From Burkholderia lata (GTDB lineage: Bacteria > Pseudomonadota > Gammaproteobacteria > Burkholderiales > Burkholderiaceae), in assembly GCF_902499335.1 (NCBI RefSeq), contig NZ_CABVQK010000003.1, forward strand, positions 496,001 through 560,000: a DNA stretch of 64,000 nt. The letters run 5' to 3'. Below, piece after piece: positions 1 through 9,996 of this stretch (positions are counted from its first letter, which is position 1; every line of letters starts with the position of its first letter). The notes beneath the pieces are model-generated. The model worked only from the letters and a program-made list of their open reading frames with translations, was not told the DNA's origin and did no database searches. Both the position numbers and the translations under genes were made by a program.

Positions 1-203
1 TCCTTACCGGTGATGCCGAGGATGCTCGTCCCCCAGTCGTTGCCTTCCGAGAAGCGCGATCCCGTCGAATGCGGGCCATTCTGCACGCCGCTCAGGTACT
101 GCACGTCGCCGCCCACACGCCCCCACACGGTGACGCTCGATTGAGCCTGCGCCACGGCCGGCACCGCCAATGCCAGCGCCGCGATCCACCCATACTGTCG
201 CAT
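1..203 (-). CDS. Gram-negative porin, N-terminal part (cut by window edge)
   Basis: The first 67 codons of an outer-membrane general porin are visible; the rest lies left of the window. The start is the ATG at 203, preceded by a strong AAGGAGGAG ribosome site about seven bases upstream. A signal peptide ends near AVAQA-QSS, and the mature protein opens SSVTVWGRVGGDVQYL, the typical first beta-strand of Burkholderia porins of the OmpC-like family. It would form a trimeric pore for small solutes. A LacI-type palindrome lies 41-56 bases upstream of the start, so it is probably co-regulated with the sugar ABC operon at 1541-8637 and may be its outer-membrane entry route (inference). Confidence 0.85.
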   Translation of the reverse strand, partial: MRQYGWIAALALAVPAVAQAQSSVTVWGRVGGDVQYLSGVQNGPHSTGSRFSEGNDWGTSILGITGK

Positions 204-243
204 CAAGATCTCCTCCTTCTTTTCGTTCACGTCTCGCTTGATT

Positions 244-259
244 GGGAAAACGATTTCCC
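244..259. promoter_or_regulatory. LacI-type operator before the porin gene
   Basis: GGGAAAACGATTTCCC is a near-perfect palindrome centred on CG, the usual shape of LacI/GalR-family operators. It lies 41-56 bases before the porin start codon. It matches the palindrome at 8780-8795 (GGGAAAGCGCTTTCCC) except at the four central-flank positions. The adjacent LacI-type repressor gene is the obvious candidate binder. Confidence 0.7.
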
Positions 260-330
260 TCTACGGCAAAAAAATTTCGCGGCGGTTGTCGTGCGTCGTT
301 TTCCGTTACATCTCCGACGGAATGCGCGCG

Positions 331-339
331 TGCTATGCT
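331..339 (+). promoter_or_regulatory. Extended -10 element, first copy, upstream of the lacI-type gene
   Basis: TGCTATGCT is an extended -10 (TGn plus TATGCT). It sits inside a 17-base stretch (326-342) that recurs with one mismatch at 476-492. The palindrome at 349-364 lies directly downstream, where a bound repressor would block initiation. Confidence 0.4.
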
Positions 340-348
340 CGCGAAAAA

Positions 349-364
349 GGGAAAGCGCTTTCAT
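349..364. promoter_or_regulatory. LacI-type operator before the repressor gene
   Basis: GGGAAAGCGCTTTCAT contains the perfect 12-base palindrome GAAAGCGCTTTC (351-362). It differs from the 8780-8795 operator only in the last two bases. Its place ten bases after a -10-like element suggests autoregulation of the LacI-type gene. Confidence 0.65.
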
Positions 365-480
365 TGTCGACGCGCAGTTGCGCATTTTCAAGAAAATTCT
401 GGCCCTCCAAGGGATACTACCGAGTCCGATCGCGCGGCACGCCTCCGATGCCGCCGCACGGTCGCCGCCGCCGGCGCGCA

Positions 481-489
481 TGCTATGCT
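481..489 (+). promoter_or_regulatory. Extended -10 element, second copy
   Basis: TGCTATGCT again, exactly 150 bases after the copy at 331-339 and 34 bases before the chosen GTG start. The same TGCTATGCT occurs 33 bases before the start of the HD-domain gene at 58365, which supports a promoter role. Confidence 0.4.
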
Positions 490-522
490 CGCCGGCAAAA
501 TGCACTGACACTCACTTTCATC

Positions 523-1518
523 GTGGCCAAGATCAACGAAGTCGCCGCCGCTGCAGGCGTCTCCATCGGAACCGTCTCGAAGTTCATCAACAAGACGAAG
601 CGCTTCTCGCCCGACGTCGAGCGCCGCATTGCAGAAGCGATCGAGCAGCTCGGCTACGAGTCGAATCCGCTCGCGCGCTCGATGGCCACCGGCCAGACGG
701 GCGCGGTCGGCGTGGTGATCCAGGACATTCTCAACCCGTACTTCACCGCGATGGTGAAGGGCGTGAACCGGATCGCGCAGCGCAACGACTTCGTCGTCCT
801 GATCGTCGATGCCGACGAGAACCGCAAGGGCGAACGGCCGGCGCTGACGAAACTCAGCCGGCGCGTCGACGGGCTGATCCTGAACACCAGCATGCCCGAC
901 GACGACCTGCGCTGGACCGCGAGCCTCGGCAAGCCGGTGGTCGCGGTCGGTTCCGCGCCGCGCGACGGCCTGCTCACGCTGTACTCGGATCCGGTCCGCG
1001 CGGGCGAGATGCTCGCGCAGCACCTGCTGATGGAGAAGTACCAGCGCTTCGCGTACATCAGCCTGCCCAACGCGCGCGGCGACGACGAACGCCGCGCCGG
1101 CGCCGAGCAGGTGCTCGCGCGCGCCGGCCTGCCGCTGCGTACCTTCAGCGTGCCGCGCGCGACGGTCGCCGACGGCGAGCGCGTATGCGCGTCGGTGATG
1201 CTGTCGGCCGAGCCGCCCGATGCGGTGATCTGCTACAACGACATGATCGCGGCCGGCTTCATCAAGGAAGCCGAACGGCTCGGCATCGCGATCCCGCATG
1301 ACGTCGCCGTGTGCGGCTTCGACAACCTCGAACTCGGCAAGCTCACGTCGCCCACGCTGACGTCGATCGACACCGAAACCGAGCGCGCGGGCGAAGTCGC
1401 GATGACGACGCTGCTCGACGCGCTCGCGGGCAAGTCGCCCGATCCGCATACGATGCTCGATGCGCGGCTCGTCGTGCGCGAATCGACGGTGCGGCCGCGC
1501 GACGCGCGCCGCCGCTGA
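523..1518 (+). CDS. LacI-family transcriptional repressor (sugar operon)
   Basis: A 331-residue LacI/GalR-family regulator. The N-terminal helix-turn-helix (about residues 2-24, with VAAAAGVSIGTVSKFIN) is followed by the hinge YESNPLARSMATG and a periplasmic-binding-protein-like effector domain starting AVGVVIQDILNPYF. The reading frame is open from 238, but GTG at 523 puts the HTH at the very N-terminus, as in the family, so I chose it. The gene lies between the porin and the sugar-acid operon. Palindromes of the LacI type precede the porin, this gene and the operon. I infer that it represses all three and is released by the transported sugar or a derivative. The effector cannot be read from sequence. 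Confidence 0.85.
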   Translation: MAKINEVAAAAGVSIGTVSKFINKTKRFSPDVERRIAEAIEQLGYESNPLARSMATGQTGAVGVVIQDILNPYFTAMVKGVNRIAQRNDFVVLIVDADENRKGERPALTKLSRRVDGLILNTSMPDDDLRWTASLGKPVVAVGSAPRDGLLTLYSDPVRAGEMLAQHLLMEKYQRFAYISLPNARGDDERRAGAEQVLARAGLPLRTFSVPRATVADGERVCASVMLSAEPPDAVICYNDMIAAGFIKEAERLGIAIPHDVAVCGFDNLELGKLTSPTLTSIDTETERAGEVAMTTLLDALAGKSPDPHTMLDARLVVRESTVRPRDARRR

Positions 1519-1540
1519 GCGCCCGCCGCTTACTGCCTGA

Positions 1541-2446
1541 TCAACGCGGCGCGGCCGCGACCGCGTCACCCAGCCACGCGCGCGCGACGCAATGCTGCTC
1601 GAGCCCGGCCACGCCCGGGCGCGTCTCGAACAGGCTACCCGCGAGCGGCCCGCGCAGCAATCCGTCCGTGCTCACGTTGACCGACGCGGACGTGACGAAC
1701 AGCGTCGCGCGATCGGCACCGCCGAACGCGACGCTGGTCGGCCGCTGCACCGGCATCTCGACGACCTTGTCGAGCGCGCCGTCCGGCGCATAGCGATGCA
1801 GCCGCCAGCCATCCCAGATCGCCGACCACACGCCGCCCTCCGCATCGACCGCGAGCCCGTCCGGCACGCCGCGCGCGTCGCCGAACGTCGCGAACGGCCG
1901 CGCATTCGATAACCGTGCGGCATCGACGTCGAAGTCGTACGCGAAGATCGTGCGGCGGCCGGAATCGGTCACGTACATCGTCGAACCGTCCGGGCTCCAG
2001 CCCATTCCGTTCGCACATGCGAAGCCCGCCACCGCGACGCGCGACGCACGCGCATGCTCGAAGCAATGCAGGTCTCCGGGGCCGTCACCGTCGTCGGCCA
2101 TCGTGCCGACCCAGAAGCGGCCGCGCGCATCCACCGCGCCATCGTTGTAGCGCAGCGACGGCCGTGCATGCGCGGCGTCGGCCAGCCGTTCGAGCGTGCC
2201 GTGCGCGGGATCGAACAGGTGCAGGCCGCTCTTGAGCGCGACGAGCAGCCGCCCGTCGTCGACGCTCGCGACGCAACCCGCCAGCTCCGGCAACAGCCAG
2301 AAGCCTGTCTGCCCGTGACCGGGCGTGTAGCGATAGAGCGCGGTGCGCTTGATGTCGATCCAGTAGAGCGACGCCGAGCGTTCGCACCAGAGCGGGCCCT
2401 CTCCCAGGATCGCGTTCGCGCCCTGTACCAGTTTTACTGTCGTCAT
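1541..2446 (-). CDS. SMP-30/gluconolactonase-family sugar lactonase
   Basis: A 301-residue six-bladed beta-propeller of the SMP-30/regucalcin/gluconolactonase family, which opens aldonolactones with a divalent metal. The expected metal ligands are present: E16 (in GEGPLW), N146 (in CANGMGW) and D196 (in GVPDGLAVD), with N101-D102 in the substrate pocket. It is the last gene of the sugar operon, after the ATPase gene. Together with the SDR and DgoD it would supply the lactonase step between sugar dehydrogenation and aldonate dehydration. ATG 2446 (MTTVKL) gives a normal family length; an in-frame ATG at 2467 is possible, and neither has a strong ribosome site. Confidence 0.85.
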   Translation of the reverse strand: MTTVKLVQGANAILGEGPLWCERSASLYWIDIKRTALYRYTPGHGQTGFWLLPELAGCVASVDDGRLLVALKSGLHLFDPAHGTLERLADAAHARPSLRYNDGAVDARGRFWVGTMADDGDGPGDLHCFEHARASRVAVAGFACANGMGWSPDGSTMYVTDSGRRTIFAYDFDVDAARLSNARPFATFGDARGVPDGLAVDAEGGVWSAIWDGWRLHRYAPDGALDKVVEMPVQRPTSVAFGGADRATLFVTSASVNVSTDGLLRGPLAGSLFETRPGVAGLEQHCVARAWLGDAVAAAPR

Positions 2447-2519
2447 CGAAATTCTGTTTTTATGCATGCGTTCGGCCGCCCGCCGGAGCGGCGGGCGGAA
2501 CCTGCCGGCCGGGCCGGAC

Positions 2520-3599
<1,080 letters not shown>

Positions 3600-3630
3600 G
3601 ATTGCCTTTCTCCTCGTCCGTTGCTGCCGC

Positions 3631-4776
3631 TCACCATTCGGCGACCGAGCCGTCCTCGCGACGCCACACCGGGTTGCGCCAGCGGTGCCCGGTCGCGGCG
3701 GCTTCCCTCACCTTCACCTCGTCGATCTCGACGCCGAGCCCCGGCGCATCCGGGCGTGCGACGTAGCCCGCATCGAACGCGAACGGGATGCCGCGCGTGT
3801 ACGCGTACATCGCGTTGTCGTCGTGATAGGCCACATTGGTCGACTGCTCCTGGATGAACGCGTTCGGCGTGCAGAAATCGATCTGCAGCGACGCCGCGAG
3901 CGTCAGCGGCCCAAGCGGGCAATGCGGTGCGACCGCGACGTCGTATGCCTCGGCCATCGCCGCGATCTTGCGCAGCTCCCAGATCCCGCCCGTGTGGCTC
4001 ACGTCGGGCTGCACGATGTCGACGACACCTTCCTGCAGCAGCTCCTTGAACTGCCAGCGCGTGAACAGCCGCTCGCCGGTCGCGAGCGGCACCGCGCAGT
4101 CGCGCGCAACTTCGCGCAGCGCGTCGTTGTGCTCGGGCAGCAGCAATTCCTCGTAGAACATCGGGTCGAACGGCGCGAGTGCTTTCGCGAGCGCCTTCGC
4201 GACCGGGCGGCGCACACGGCCGTGGAAATCGATGCCGAGCCCGACCTCCTTGCCGATCGCGTCGCGCACCGTGCCGAAGCGCGCGACCGCGCGGTCGATC
4301 GCCGCCGGCGACTCGATCCAGTCGGTCGCGTTGACCACGCCCATCTTCAGCGCGGTATAGCCGGCCTCGACGAGCTGCCGTGCGTTCGCGGCCATGTCCT
4401 CGGGCGTGTCGCCCTTCACGTGCGCATAGACGCGCGCCTTGTCGCGCACGGGGCCGCCGAGCAGGTCGTAGACGGGCACGCCGAGCGCGCGCGCCTTGAT
4501 GTCCCACAGCGCCTGCTCGATACCCGAGATCGCGCTCGTCAGGATCGGGCCGCCGCGATAGAAGCCGCCGCGATACATGACCTGGAACAAATCCTCGATG
4601 TGGCGCGGGTCGCGGCCGATCAGGTAGTCGGCGAGTTCGTGCACGGCGGCGGCCGTGGTGGCCGCGCGCCCTTCGACGATCGGCTCGCCCCAGCCGGCCA
4701 GGCCCTCGTCGGTGCTGACCTTCACGAACTGCCAGCGCGGCGCGACCGCGAATGTTTCGATTTCGGTGATCTTCAT
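3631..4776 (-). CDS. dgoD: D-galactonate dehydratase (enolase superfamily)
   Basis: A 381-residue enolase-superfamily acid-sugar dehydratase, almost the length of E. coli DgoD (382). The known galactonate dehydratase residues fall at the same numbers: D183 and H185 (in GIDFHGR), E209, E235 (in TGER) and H285 (in APHCPLG). It would convert D-galactonate to 2-keto-3-deoxy-D-galactonate. Its start ATG overlaps the stop of the upstream SDR gene by four bases (ATGA), so the two are translationally coupled. A related substrate such as gluconate or an epimer cannot be excluded. The downstream kinase and aldolase genes of the pathway are not in this window. Confidence 0.88.
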   Translation of the reverse strand: MKITEIETFAVAPRWQFVKVSTDEGLAGWGEPIVEGRAATTAAAVHELADYLIGRDPRHIEDLFQVMYRGGFYRGGPILTSAISGIEQALWDIKARALGVPVYDLLGGPVRDKARVYAHVKGDTPEDMAANARQLVEAGYTALKMGVVNATDWIESPAAIDRAVARFGTVRDAIGKEVGLGIDFHGRVRRPVAKALAKALAPFDPMFYEELLLPEHNDALREVARDCAVPLATGERLFTRWQFKELLQEGVVDIVQPDVSHTGGIWELRKIAAMAEAYDVAVAPHCPLGPLTLAASLQIDFCTPNAFIQEQSTNVAYHDDNAMYAYTRGIPFAFDAGYVARPDAPGLGVEIDEVKVREAAATGHRWRNPVWRREDGSVAEW

Positions 4777-5558
4777 GTGGAGGAACGGGTCCGGTTGAAC
4801 AGCAGCGCCGACATGCCGTTGTCGGCGACGAGATCCGCGCCGGCGATGCCGGCCGCCGCGTCCGACAGCAGGAACGCGGCGATCCGGCCGATATCGGCCG
4901 GTTCGTTGATGCGCTGCGCGGGATGCAGCGCGCGATACGCGTCGAGCAGCGCGGGATCGCGCTCGAGTGCGGCGCCGATCGGCGCGTTCAGCGTGAAGCC
5001 GGGGCTCAGCGTGTTCACGCGGATGCGCTGCGGCGCGAGGCTCGTCGCCATCGCACGCGACATCGCGACGATGCCGCCCTTGGTCGCCGCGTACATCTCG
5101 AAGCCCGGCACGCTCGCGCCCGCATGGTTCGATGCGATGTTGACGATCGCGCCGCCGCCTGAGCGCGCGATGCGCGGCGCCGCGAGCTGCGCGCACTGGA
5201 ACATCGAACGCAGGTTGGTGCGGTACAGGCGGTCGCAGTCGTCGAGCGAGAATGCGTCGAACGGGCCGTGCAGCGTGATGCCCGCGTTGTTCACGAGCCC
5301 GTCGAGCCGGCCGTAATGCGCATCGACGCGCTCGAACAGTGCAGCGACGCTCGCCGGCTCGGCGACGTCGGTCTCGACGAACAGTGCATCGCGTCCGCCG
5401 AGCCGTTCGCGTACCACGTCGGCGCGCGCGGCGTTCTTCTCCGCGACGACGACCCGTACCCCGCATTGCGCGAGCACTTCGACGATGCCGAGGCCGATGC
5501 CGTCGCCGCCGCCGGTGACGACGACCACGCGGCCGTCGAGCGATTCAAATGGATTCAT
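4773..5558 (-). CDS. SDR dehydrogenase, probable aldose (galactose) 1-dehydrogenase
   Basis: A 261-residue classical short-chain dehydrogenase. The NAD(P)-binding TGGGDGIG motif lies at 15-22, NNAG at 90-93, and the catalytic residues are S143, Y156 and K160. It sits between the ABC permeases and dgoD, and its stop overlaps the dgoD start. By position it should oxidise the imported aldose to its lactone, followed by the SMP-30 lactonase and DgoD (a De Ley-Doudoroff-type route). The sugar specificity is inferred from the operon, not from residues; a role as a sugar-alcohol or fuconate dehydrogenase is the main alternative. Confidence 0.75.
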   Translation of the reverse strand: MNPFESLDGRVVVVTGGGDGIGLGIVEVLAQCGVRVVVAEKNAARADVVRERLGGRDALFVETDVAEPASVAALFERVDAHYGRLDGLVNNAGITLHGPFDAFSLDDCDRLYRTNLRSMFQCAQLAAPRIARSGGGAIVNIASNHAGASVPGFEMYAATKGGIVAMSRAMATSLAPQRIRVNTLSPGFTLNAPIGAALERDPALLDAYRALHPAQRINEPADIGRIAAFLLSDAAAGIAGADLVADNGMSALLFNRTRSST

Positions 5559-5562
5559 GGTT

Positions 5563-6465
5563 TCACCCCTTGACCGCGCCGGCCGTGATGCCCGCGACGA
5601 TCCTGCGCTGGAGCAGGAAGAACAGCACGAGCAGCGGCAGCGTGCCCATCACGGCTGCCGGGAACAGCTTGGTCGGATCGATGTCGTTGGTGCCGATGAA
5701 GCGGAACACCGCGACCGTGATCGTGAACTTCGACGAGTCGGTCAGGAACAGCAGCGGATAGACGAGGTCGTTCCACACCGACAGCGTGACGAACATCGCG
5801 AGCGTGCCGGTGATCGGCCGCAGCAGCGGCAGCACGATGTACCAGTACACCTGCAGCGGGCTGCAGCCGTCCATCACCGCGGCCTCTTCCAGTTCGAGCG
5901 GAATCCGCTTCAGGAAGCTCGTGTAGAAGAACACGCCGAGCGGCAGGCTCTGCACGGTGTACGCGAGCACGACGCCGAGGTACGTGTTGAGCAGGTGCAG
6001 GTCGCGGAACAGCACGTACAGCGGCGTCAAGCTGACGAACATCGGGATCGTCAGGCCGAGCGTCAGCACGATGTAGACCGCGTTCGACAGCCGGCCCTTC
6101 ACGCGTGCCAGCGGATAGGCCGCGAGCGACGACAGCAGCGCGACGAGGAACGTGACCGCGAGCGTGATGCCGATCGTGTTCGCGACGCTGCGCCAGTAGT
6201 TCATCTGCGTGAACACGGCCGCGTAGTTGCCGAAGAACACGTGATCGGGCAGCCCTAGCGGGCGCGCAATGATGTCGTCGCCGGTGCGCAGCGACATCAG
6301 CACCATGTAGATCGTCGGCAGCAGCACGATCGCGACGATCGCGATCGCGGCGACGAGCCGCGCGAACCCCGGCACACGACGCAGCAATGCGCCCGTGCGC
6401 AGCCCGCCGCCCGACGTGCCGGCGGACGGATGGTCCGCATGAAAGCGTTGACGGATGACGTTCAC
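5563..6465 (-). CDS. Carbohydrate ABC transporter permease (MalG type)
   Basis: A 300-residue inner-membrane permease with about six hydrophobic segments after a short cytoplasmic leader. The EAA loop that contacts the ATPase is present (EEAAVMDGCSPLQVYWYIVLPLLRP, near residues 195-220). The start is GTG 6465, which overlaps the stop of the upstream permease (GTGA), so the pair is coupled. It is the MalG/UgpE-like half of the CUT1 importer encoded with the genes at 2520-3599, 6462-7331 and 7402-8637. Confidence 0.88.
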   Translation of the reverse strand: MNVIRQRFHADHPSAGTSGGGLRTGALLRRVPGFARLVAAIAIVAIVLLPTIYMVLMSLRTGDDIIARPLGLPDHVFFGNYAAVFTQMNYWRSVANTIGITLAVTFLVALLSSLAAYPLARVKGRLSNAVYIVLTLGLTIPMFVSLTPLYVLFRDLHLLNTYLGVVLAYTVQSLPLGVFFYTSFLKRIPLELEEAAVMDGCSPLQVYWYIVLPLLRPITGTLAMFVTLSVWNDLVYPLLFLTDSSKFTITVAVFRFIGTNDIDPTKLFPAAVMGTLPLLVLFFLLQRRIVAGITAGAVKG

Positions 6466-7331
6466 AGGTTGTCCTCCCGGCGGCGCAGGATCGTGTTCTG
6501 CGTGGTGGCGACCACCACCACGATCGCGAGCATGATCATCGACAGCGCGCTCGCGAAGCCGAACTTGTAGTCGTTGAACAGGCTGTGGAAGATCTGCAGC
6601 CCGAGCGTGGTCGTCGCGCCGTCCGGCCCGCCGTTGGTCAGCACGAGCGGCAGTTCGAAAGTCTTCAGCGTGCCGATCGTGCTCAGCGTGATGTTCACGG
6701 TGAACGCCGGCGCGAGCAGCGGCAGGTCGATGCGCGTGAAGCGCACCCACGCGTTCGCGCCGTCGAGCTTCGCCGCGTCGTGCAGTTCCGACGGGATGTT
6801 CAGGTAGCCGGCCAGGAAGATCGCCGTCGAATAGCCGACGTACATCCATACGTGCACGGCCGTGACGGCCGGCAGCGTGACCGACGGATCGCCGAGCCAC
6901 ACCTGCTGCAGCGCGTCGAGATGCACGAGATGCAGCAATTCGTTGATGCCGCCGCCGAGCGGCGAGTACAGGTACTCCCACACGAACCCGGCGATCACCG
7001 CCGAGAACATGCTCGGCACCAGCAGCCCGACGCGCAACGCGCCGCGCAGCCGCGGCAGCGAGAACAGCAGCGCCGCGAACAGCAGCCCGAGCCCGTTCTG
7101 CACGATCACGACGATCGCCGCGTACGCAAACGTGACGACGAGCGTATGCAGGCTCGCGGGATCGCGAAACGCCGCCGCGTAGTTCGCGAGCCCGATCCAG
7201 TGCGCATCGCCCACGCCGGAGAAATCCGTCAGGCTCATCCGCGCGGCCTTGAACAGCGGATACAGGCTCAGCAGCGCGTACAGCGCAAGCGCCGGAACGG
7301 CGCACCACAGCAAGGTCCGGTTGCGCTTCAT
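6462..7331 (-). CDS. Carbohydrate ABC transporter permease (MalF type)
   Basis: A 289-residue inner-membrane permease with six predicted membrane segments. Its EAA-type loop reads LHDAAKLDGANAWVRFTRIDLP. The start is ATG 7331, six bases after an AGGAGG ribosome site; the GTG one codon earlier would be only three bases from it. It pairs with the MalG-type permease to form the channel of the importer. The gap of about 70 bases to the binding-protein gene suggests one transcript. Confidence 0.88.
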   Translation of the reverse strand: MKRNRTLLWCAVPALALYALLSLYPLFKAARMSLTDFSGVGDAHWIGLANYAAAFRDPASLHTLVVTFAYAAIVVIVQNGLGLLFAALLFSLPRLRGALRVGLLVPSMFSAVIAGFVWEYLYSPLGGGINELLHLVHLDALQQVWLGDPSVTLPAVTAVHVWMYVGYSTAIFLAGYLNIPSELHDAAKLDGANAWVRFTRIDLPLLAPAFTVNITLSTIGTLKTFELPLVLTNGGPDGATTTLGLQIFHSLFNDYKFGFASALSMIMLAIVVVVATTQNTILRRREDNL

Positions 7332-7401
7332 CACGCGCCTCCTTCGTCGAACCGCGCCGCGCGAGATCGCGCGGCACCGGAAATGTCAGCGGACAGGCCG
7401 T

Positions 7402-8637
7402 TCATCGCGCGGCCGCATCCCAACGGGCCAGCAGCTTCGCCGGGTCCTGCCCGATGTCGAGGAAATACGCGGACATCGAATTCCAGATCGCCGTGAACAG
7501 CGTGCCGGTCCACACGCCCTTCGGATACAGCACGACGTGCCCGTTCTTCTGCGCGGCCGCATACGGCTGCGCCTGCGGCGGCATCGCGTCGGTGCCGCCC
7601 TCGAACGGGCTGAACCCGGCTTCCGCGTCGAGGAACTGTCGGTCGTTGTCGGGGCGCGCCCAGAACGCGAGCCACTTCTTCGCGGCATCGGTCTGGTGCG
7701 ATGCCGCGTTGATCGCCCACGCGGTGCCGAGCATGTCGAGCGCGACGGGCCCGTTGCCGGGCACGAGCGCCGGCAGCGGCGCGAACTGGAACGACAGGCC
7801 CTTCGTCGCGCTGAACTTCGCGATGTTCCATGCGCCCTGCGGCATCATCGCGACGCGGCCGGCCTGGAACTCGGTCAACCCCGTACTCCATGCGCTCACG
7901 CCATTGTTCAGGCGCGGCACGAAGCACTTCGCGTCCGCCAGCACTTTCAGCGCGGCCATCGACTGCTTGAACGACGGATCGGCCGCGAAGCGCGCGCTGC
8001 CCGCGCCAACGAACGATTCGGCACGTGCATCCGCGTCACCGCCGCCGGCTGCCAGCCCGGACGCGATCACGAGCGCCGCGGGCGCCCAGCCTTCCTTCGC
8101 GGGCAGCAGCATCGGCGTGATGCCGGCCGCGGCGAGCTTCCCGCACGCGGCCTTCAGCTGGTCGACATCGGTCGGCACCGTCGCGACGCCCGCGCGCTTG
8201 AACAGGTCGAGGTTCGCGAACAGGCCGATGCCGACCAGCTCCATCGGCAGCATGTAGGTCTTCCCGCCGATCTGCGTGTGGTTGCGCACGCCGCGCCAGA
8301 TCGTCGGTGCCCACTTCTCGCCGCTCAGGTCCAGCAACTGATGGGCGCCCTGCCACTGCCGCATCAGCTCGCGGTCGACCATCAGCACGTCGGGCCCGTT
8401 GCCGCCCTGCAGCCGCGACGACACGACCGTCGTCGTGTCGTTGCGCGACATGTATTCGAACTTGACCTTGATGTCGGGGTTTTCCTTCTCGAACTTTGCG
8501 ATCAGCGCCGCCATGTTGGCGGGCTCGGCACCGCCGCCCTTCCAGCCCGTCACGTCAAGCGTGACCGGCGCGGCGCACACGTGCGCCGCCAGCACTGAAA
8601 GGACTGCGAAAGTTGCCGCCCGAAGCCTGTTGAACAT
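7402..8637 (-). CDS. Sugar ABC transporter substrate-binding protein
   Basis: A 411-residue periplasmic binding protein of the CUT1 (extracellular solute-binding family 1) type. An N-terminal signal peptide ends near HVCAA-PVTLDV. The mature protein carries family features such as FEKENPDIKVKFEYMSRND and GGNGPDVLMVDRE. It is the first gene of the operon that runs to 1541, and its promoter region holds the LacI-type palindrome at 8780-8795. The cargo is inferred to be an aldose, probably galactose, from DgoD and the lactonase. Confidence 0.9.
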   Translation of the reverse strand: MFNRLRAATFAVLSVLAAHVCAAPVTLDVTGWKGGGAEPANMAALIAKFEKENPDIKVKFEYMSRNDTTTVVSSRLQGGNGPDVLMVDRELMRQWQGAHQLLDLSGEKWAPTIWRGVRNHTQIGGKTYMLPMELVGIGLFANLDLFKRAGVATVPTDVDQLKAACGKLAAAGITPMLLPAKEGWAPAALVIASGLAAGGGDADARAESFVGAGSARFAADPSFKQSMAALKVLADAKCFVPRLNNGVSAWSTGLTEFQAGRVAMMPQGAWNIAKFSATKGLSFQFAPLPALVPGNGPVALDMLGTAWAINAASHQTDAAKKWLAFWARPDNDRQFLDAEAGFSPFEGGTDAMPPQAQPYAAAQKNGHVVLYPKGVWTGTLFTAIWNSMSAYFLDIGQDPAKLLARWDAAAR

Positions 8638-8998
8638 CTGCTGTCTCCACGTTGTTGTTGAATCGTTGCGCACGGCGAGTGGCGCACGGCCAGTGGTGCA
8701 CGGCCAATGGCGTGCGGCATGCATGCAGCCGCGATCCGTCGCGCAGGAATCCCGCGTTTCCCCGTTGTTCGATTCATTTGGGAAAGCGCTTTCCCTATTG
8801 TGTCGCACAACCTGCCCGGCGTGCAAGCGCCGGGGCGAACCGATCGTCTAGGGGATATCCCGGGGGCGTGTCGCAGCGGTGGCGAACCGCCCGTTCGCAA
8901 CCGGATCGAGCGGTCATCGTGCCGAAGGCGCTATCATCGAATGTGCGACTCTCGTCCGGCCCTTATTTGCCGGCCCACTTTCAACTCGCTCAACCGAC
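8638..8998. other. Intergenic region, divergent promoters
   Basis: This 361-base gap separates the start of the sugar ABC operon (minus strand) from the hydratase gene (plus strand). It contains the operator at 8780-8795 about 145 bases before the ABC operon start. I see no further gene or strong hairpin in it. Confidence 0.6.
8780..8795. promoter_or_regulatory. LacI-type operator of the sugar ABC operon
   Basis: GGGAAAGCGCTTTCCC is a perfect 16-base palindrome centred on CG, the best copy of three in the window. It lies about 145 bases upstream of the substrate-binding-protein gene. The shared sequence with 244-259 and 349-364 marks the porin, the repressor and this operon as one regulon. 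Confidence 0.75.
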
Positions 8999-9760
8999 AT
9001 GACAACGACTACCGAACGCGTGGACGGCGCCGCCCAGCATCTCGTCGCCGCCCGCCATGCCGGCTCGCCCGGCCCGCTGCTGCCCGATGCGCTGCGTCCC
9101 GAGAACGTCGAGACTGCACTGGCAATCCAGCAGCGTGTGGCCGACCTGCTCGGCGAACCCGTCGGCGGATGGAAATGTGCGCTGCCGCCGCCCGACCGCG
9201 TGATCCTCGCGCCGATCTTCGCGTCGACGATCCGCGAAGCCGATGCGCCGTACCGCGTCGTCGGCGGCCCGATCGTGCGGATCGAACCGGAAATCGCGTT
9301 CGTGCTCGATCGCGACCTGCCCGCACGCGAACAGCCGTACGACGAACAGGACGTGCGCGACGCGATCCGCGAAGTGCGCATCGTGCTCGAAGTGCTCGGT
9401 TGCCGCTATGCGGAGCCCACGCGCGCGTCGAAGTTCGAGCTGCTGGCCGACGGTCAATTCAACCAGGGGCTGTGCGTCGGCCCGGTCGTACCCGACGGGC
9501 TGAACGCGCCGCTCGAGACGCTGGCACTGTCGTTCGAAGGCGCGCTGAACCGCGCGATCGACGGCCGCCATCCGGACGGCGATCCGCTGAAGCCGCTGGT
9601 GTGGCTCGTCAATTTCCTCGCCTCGCGCGGCGACGCCGTGCGCGCCGGGCAGATCGTGACGACCGGTTCGTACGCGGGCGCGATCGACGTGCCGCTCGGC
9701 GATGCGCTGACGGTGCGCTTCGGCGAACTCGGCAGCCTGTCGGTGACGTTGACGGCGTGA
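8999..9760 (+). CDS. 2-keto-4-pentenoate hydratase-like protein (FAH family)
   Basis: A 253-residue member of the MhpD/fumarylacetoacetate-hydrolase fold. The metal-binding pair is visible as E96 and E98 in RIEPEIAFVL, with E131 (VLEVLG) as the likely third ligand. Members hydrate 2-hydroxypenta-2,4-dienoates in meta-cleavage pathways or act as related decarboxylases. The usual loop after the third ligand (VDSRI type) is replaced by GCRYAEPTRA, so the exact substrate is uncertain. It is followed 236 bases later by an alpha/beta hydrolase on the same strand, a pairing seen in meta-cleavage routes, although no ring-cleavage dioxygenase is present. Confidence 0.75.
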   Translation: MTTTTERVDGAAQHLVAARHAGSPGPLLPDALRPENVETALAIQQRVADLLGEPVGGWKCALPPPDRVILAPIFASTIREADAPYRVVGGPIVRIEPEIAFVLDRDLPAREQPYDEQDVRDAIREVRIVLEVLGCRYAEPTRASKFELLADGQFNQGLCVGPVVPDGLNAPLETLALSFEGALNRAIDGRHPDGDPLKPLVWLVNFLASRGDAVRAGQIVTTGSYAGAIDVPLGDALTVRFGELGSLSVTLTA

Positions 9761-9996
9761 TGCGCGCGGGCGGCATGCGGAAACGATGCCCGCACGCCGC
9801 TCCCGTTCCCACTCACCCGCTCGCGCACGACGCCGTGATTCCGGCGTGACGACGCACGCCGCGTACGGTGCCGTCCGATAGCCGCGGCATATCGAAACGA
9901 TCCGTCCTTCGGAATTTACCGGGCGAGCGCCGGGCACGACACTGGTGTTGGCCGCAACCTCTGCGGCGACAACCCGCCATCGTGCCCGGATCCCTC

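Noticed and set aside
388..1569. Long open frame antisense to the LacI-type gene
   Set aside because: High GC keeps antisense frames open; the product is Arg/His/Asp-rich with no domain, while the plus strand encodes a clear LacI protein.
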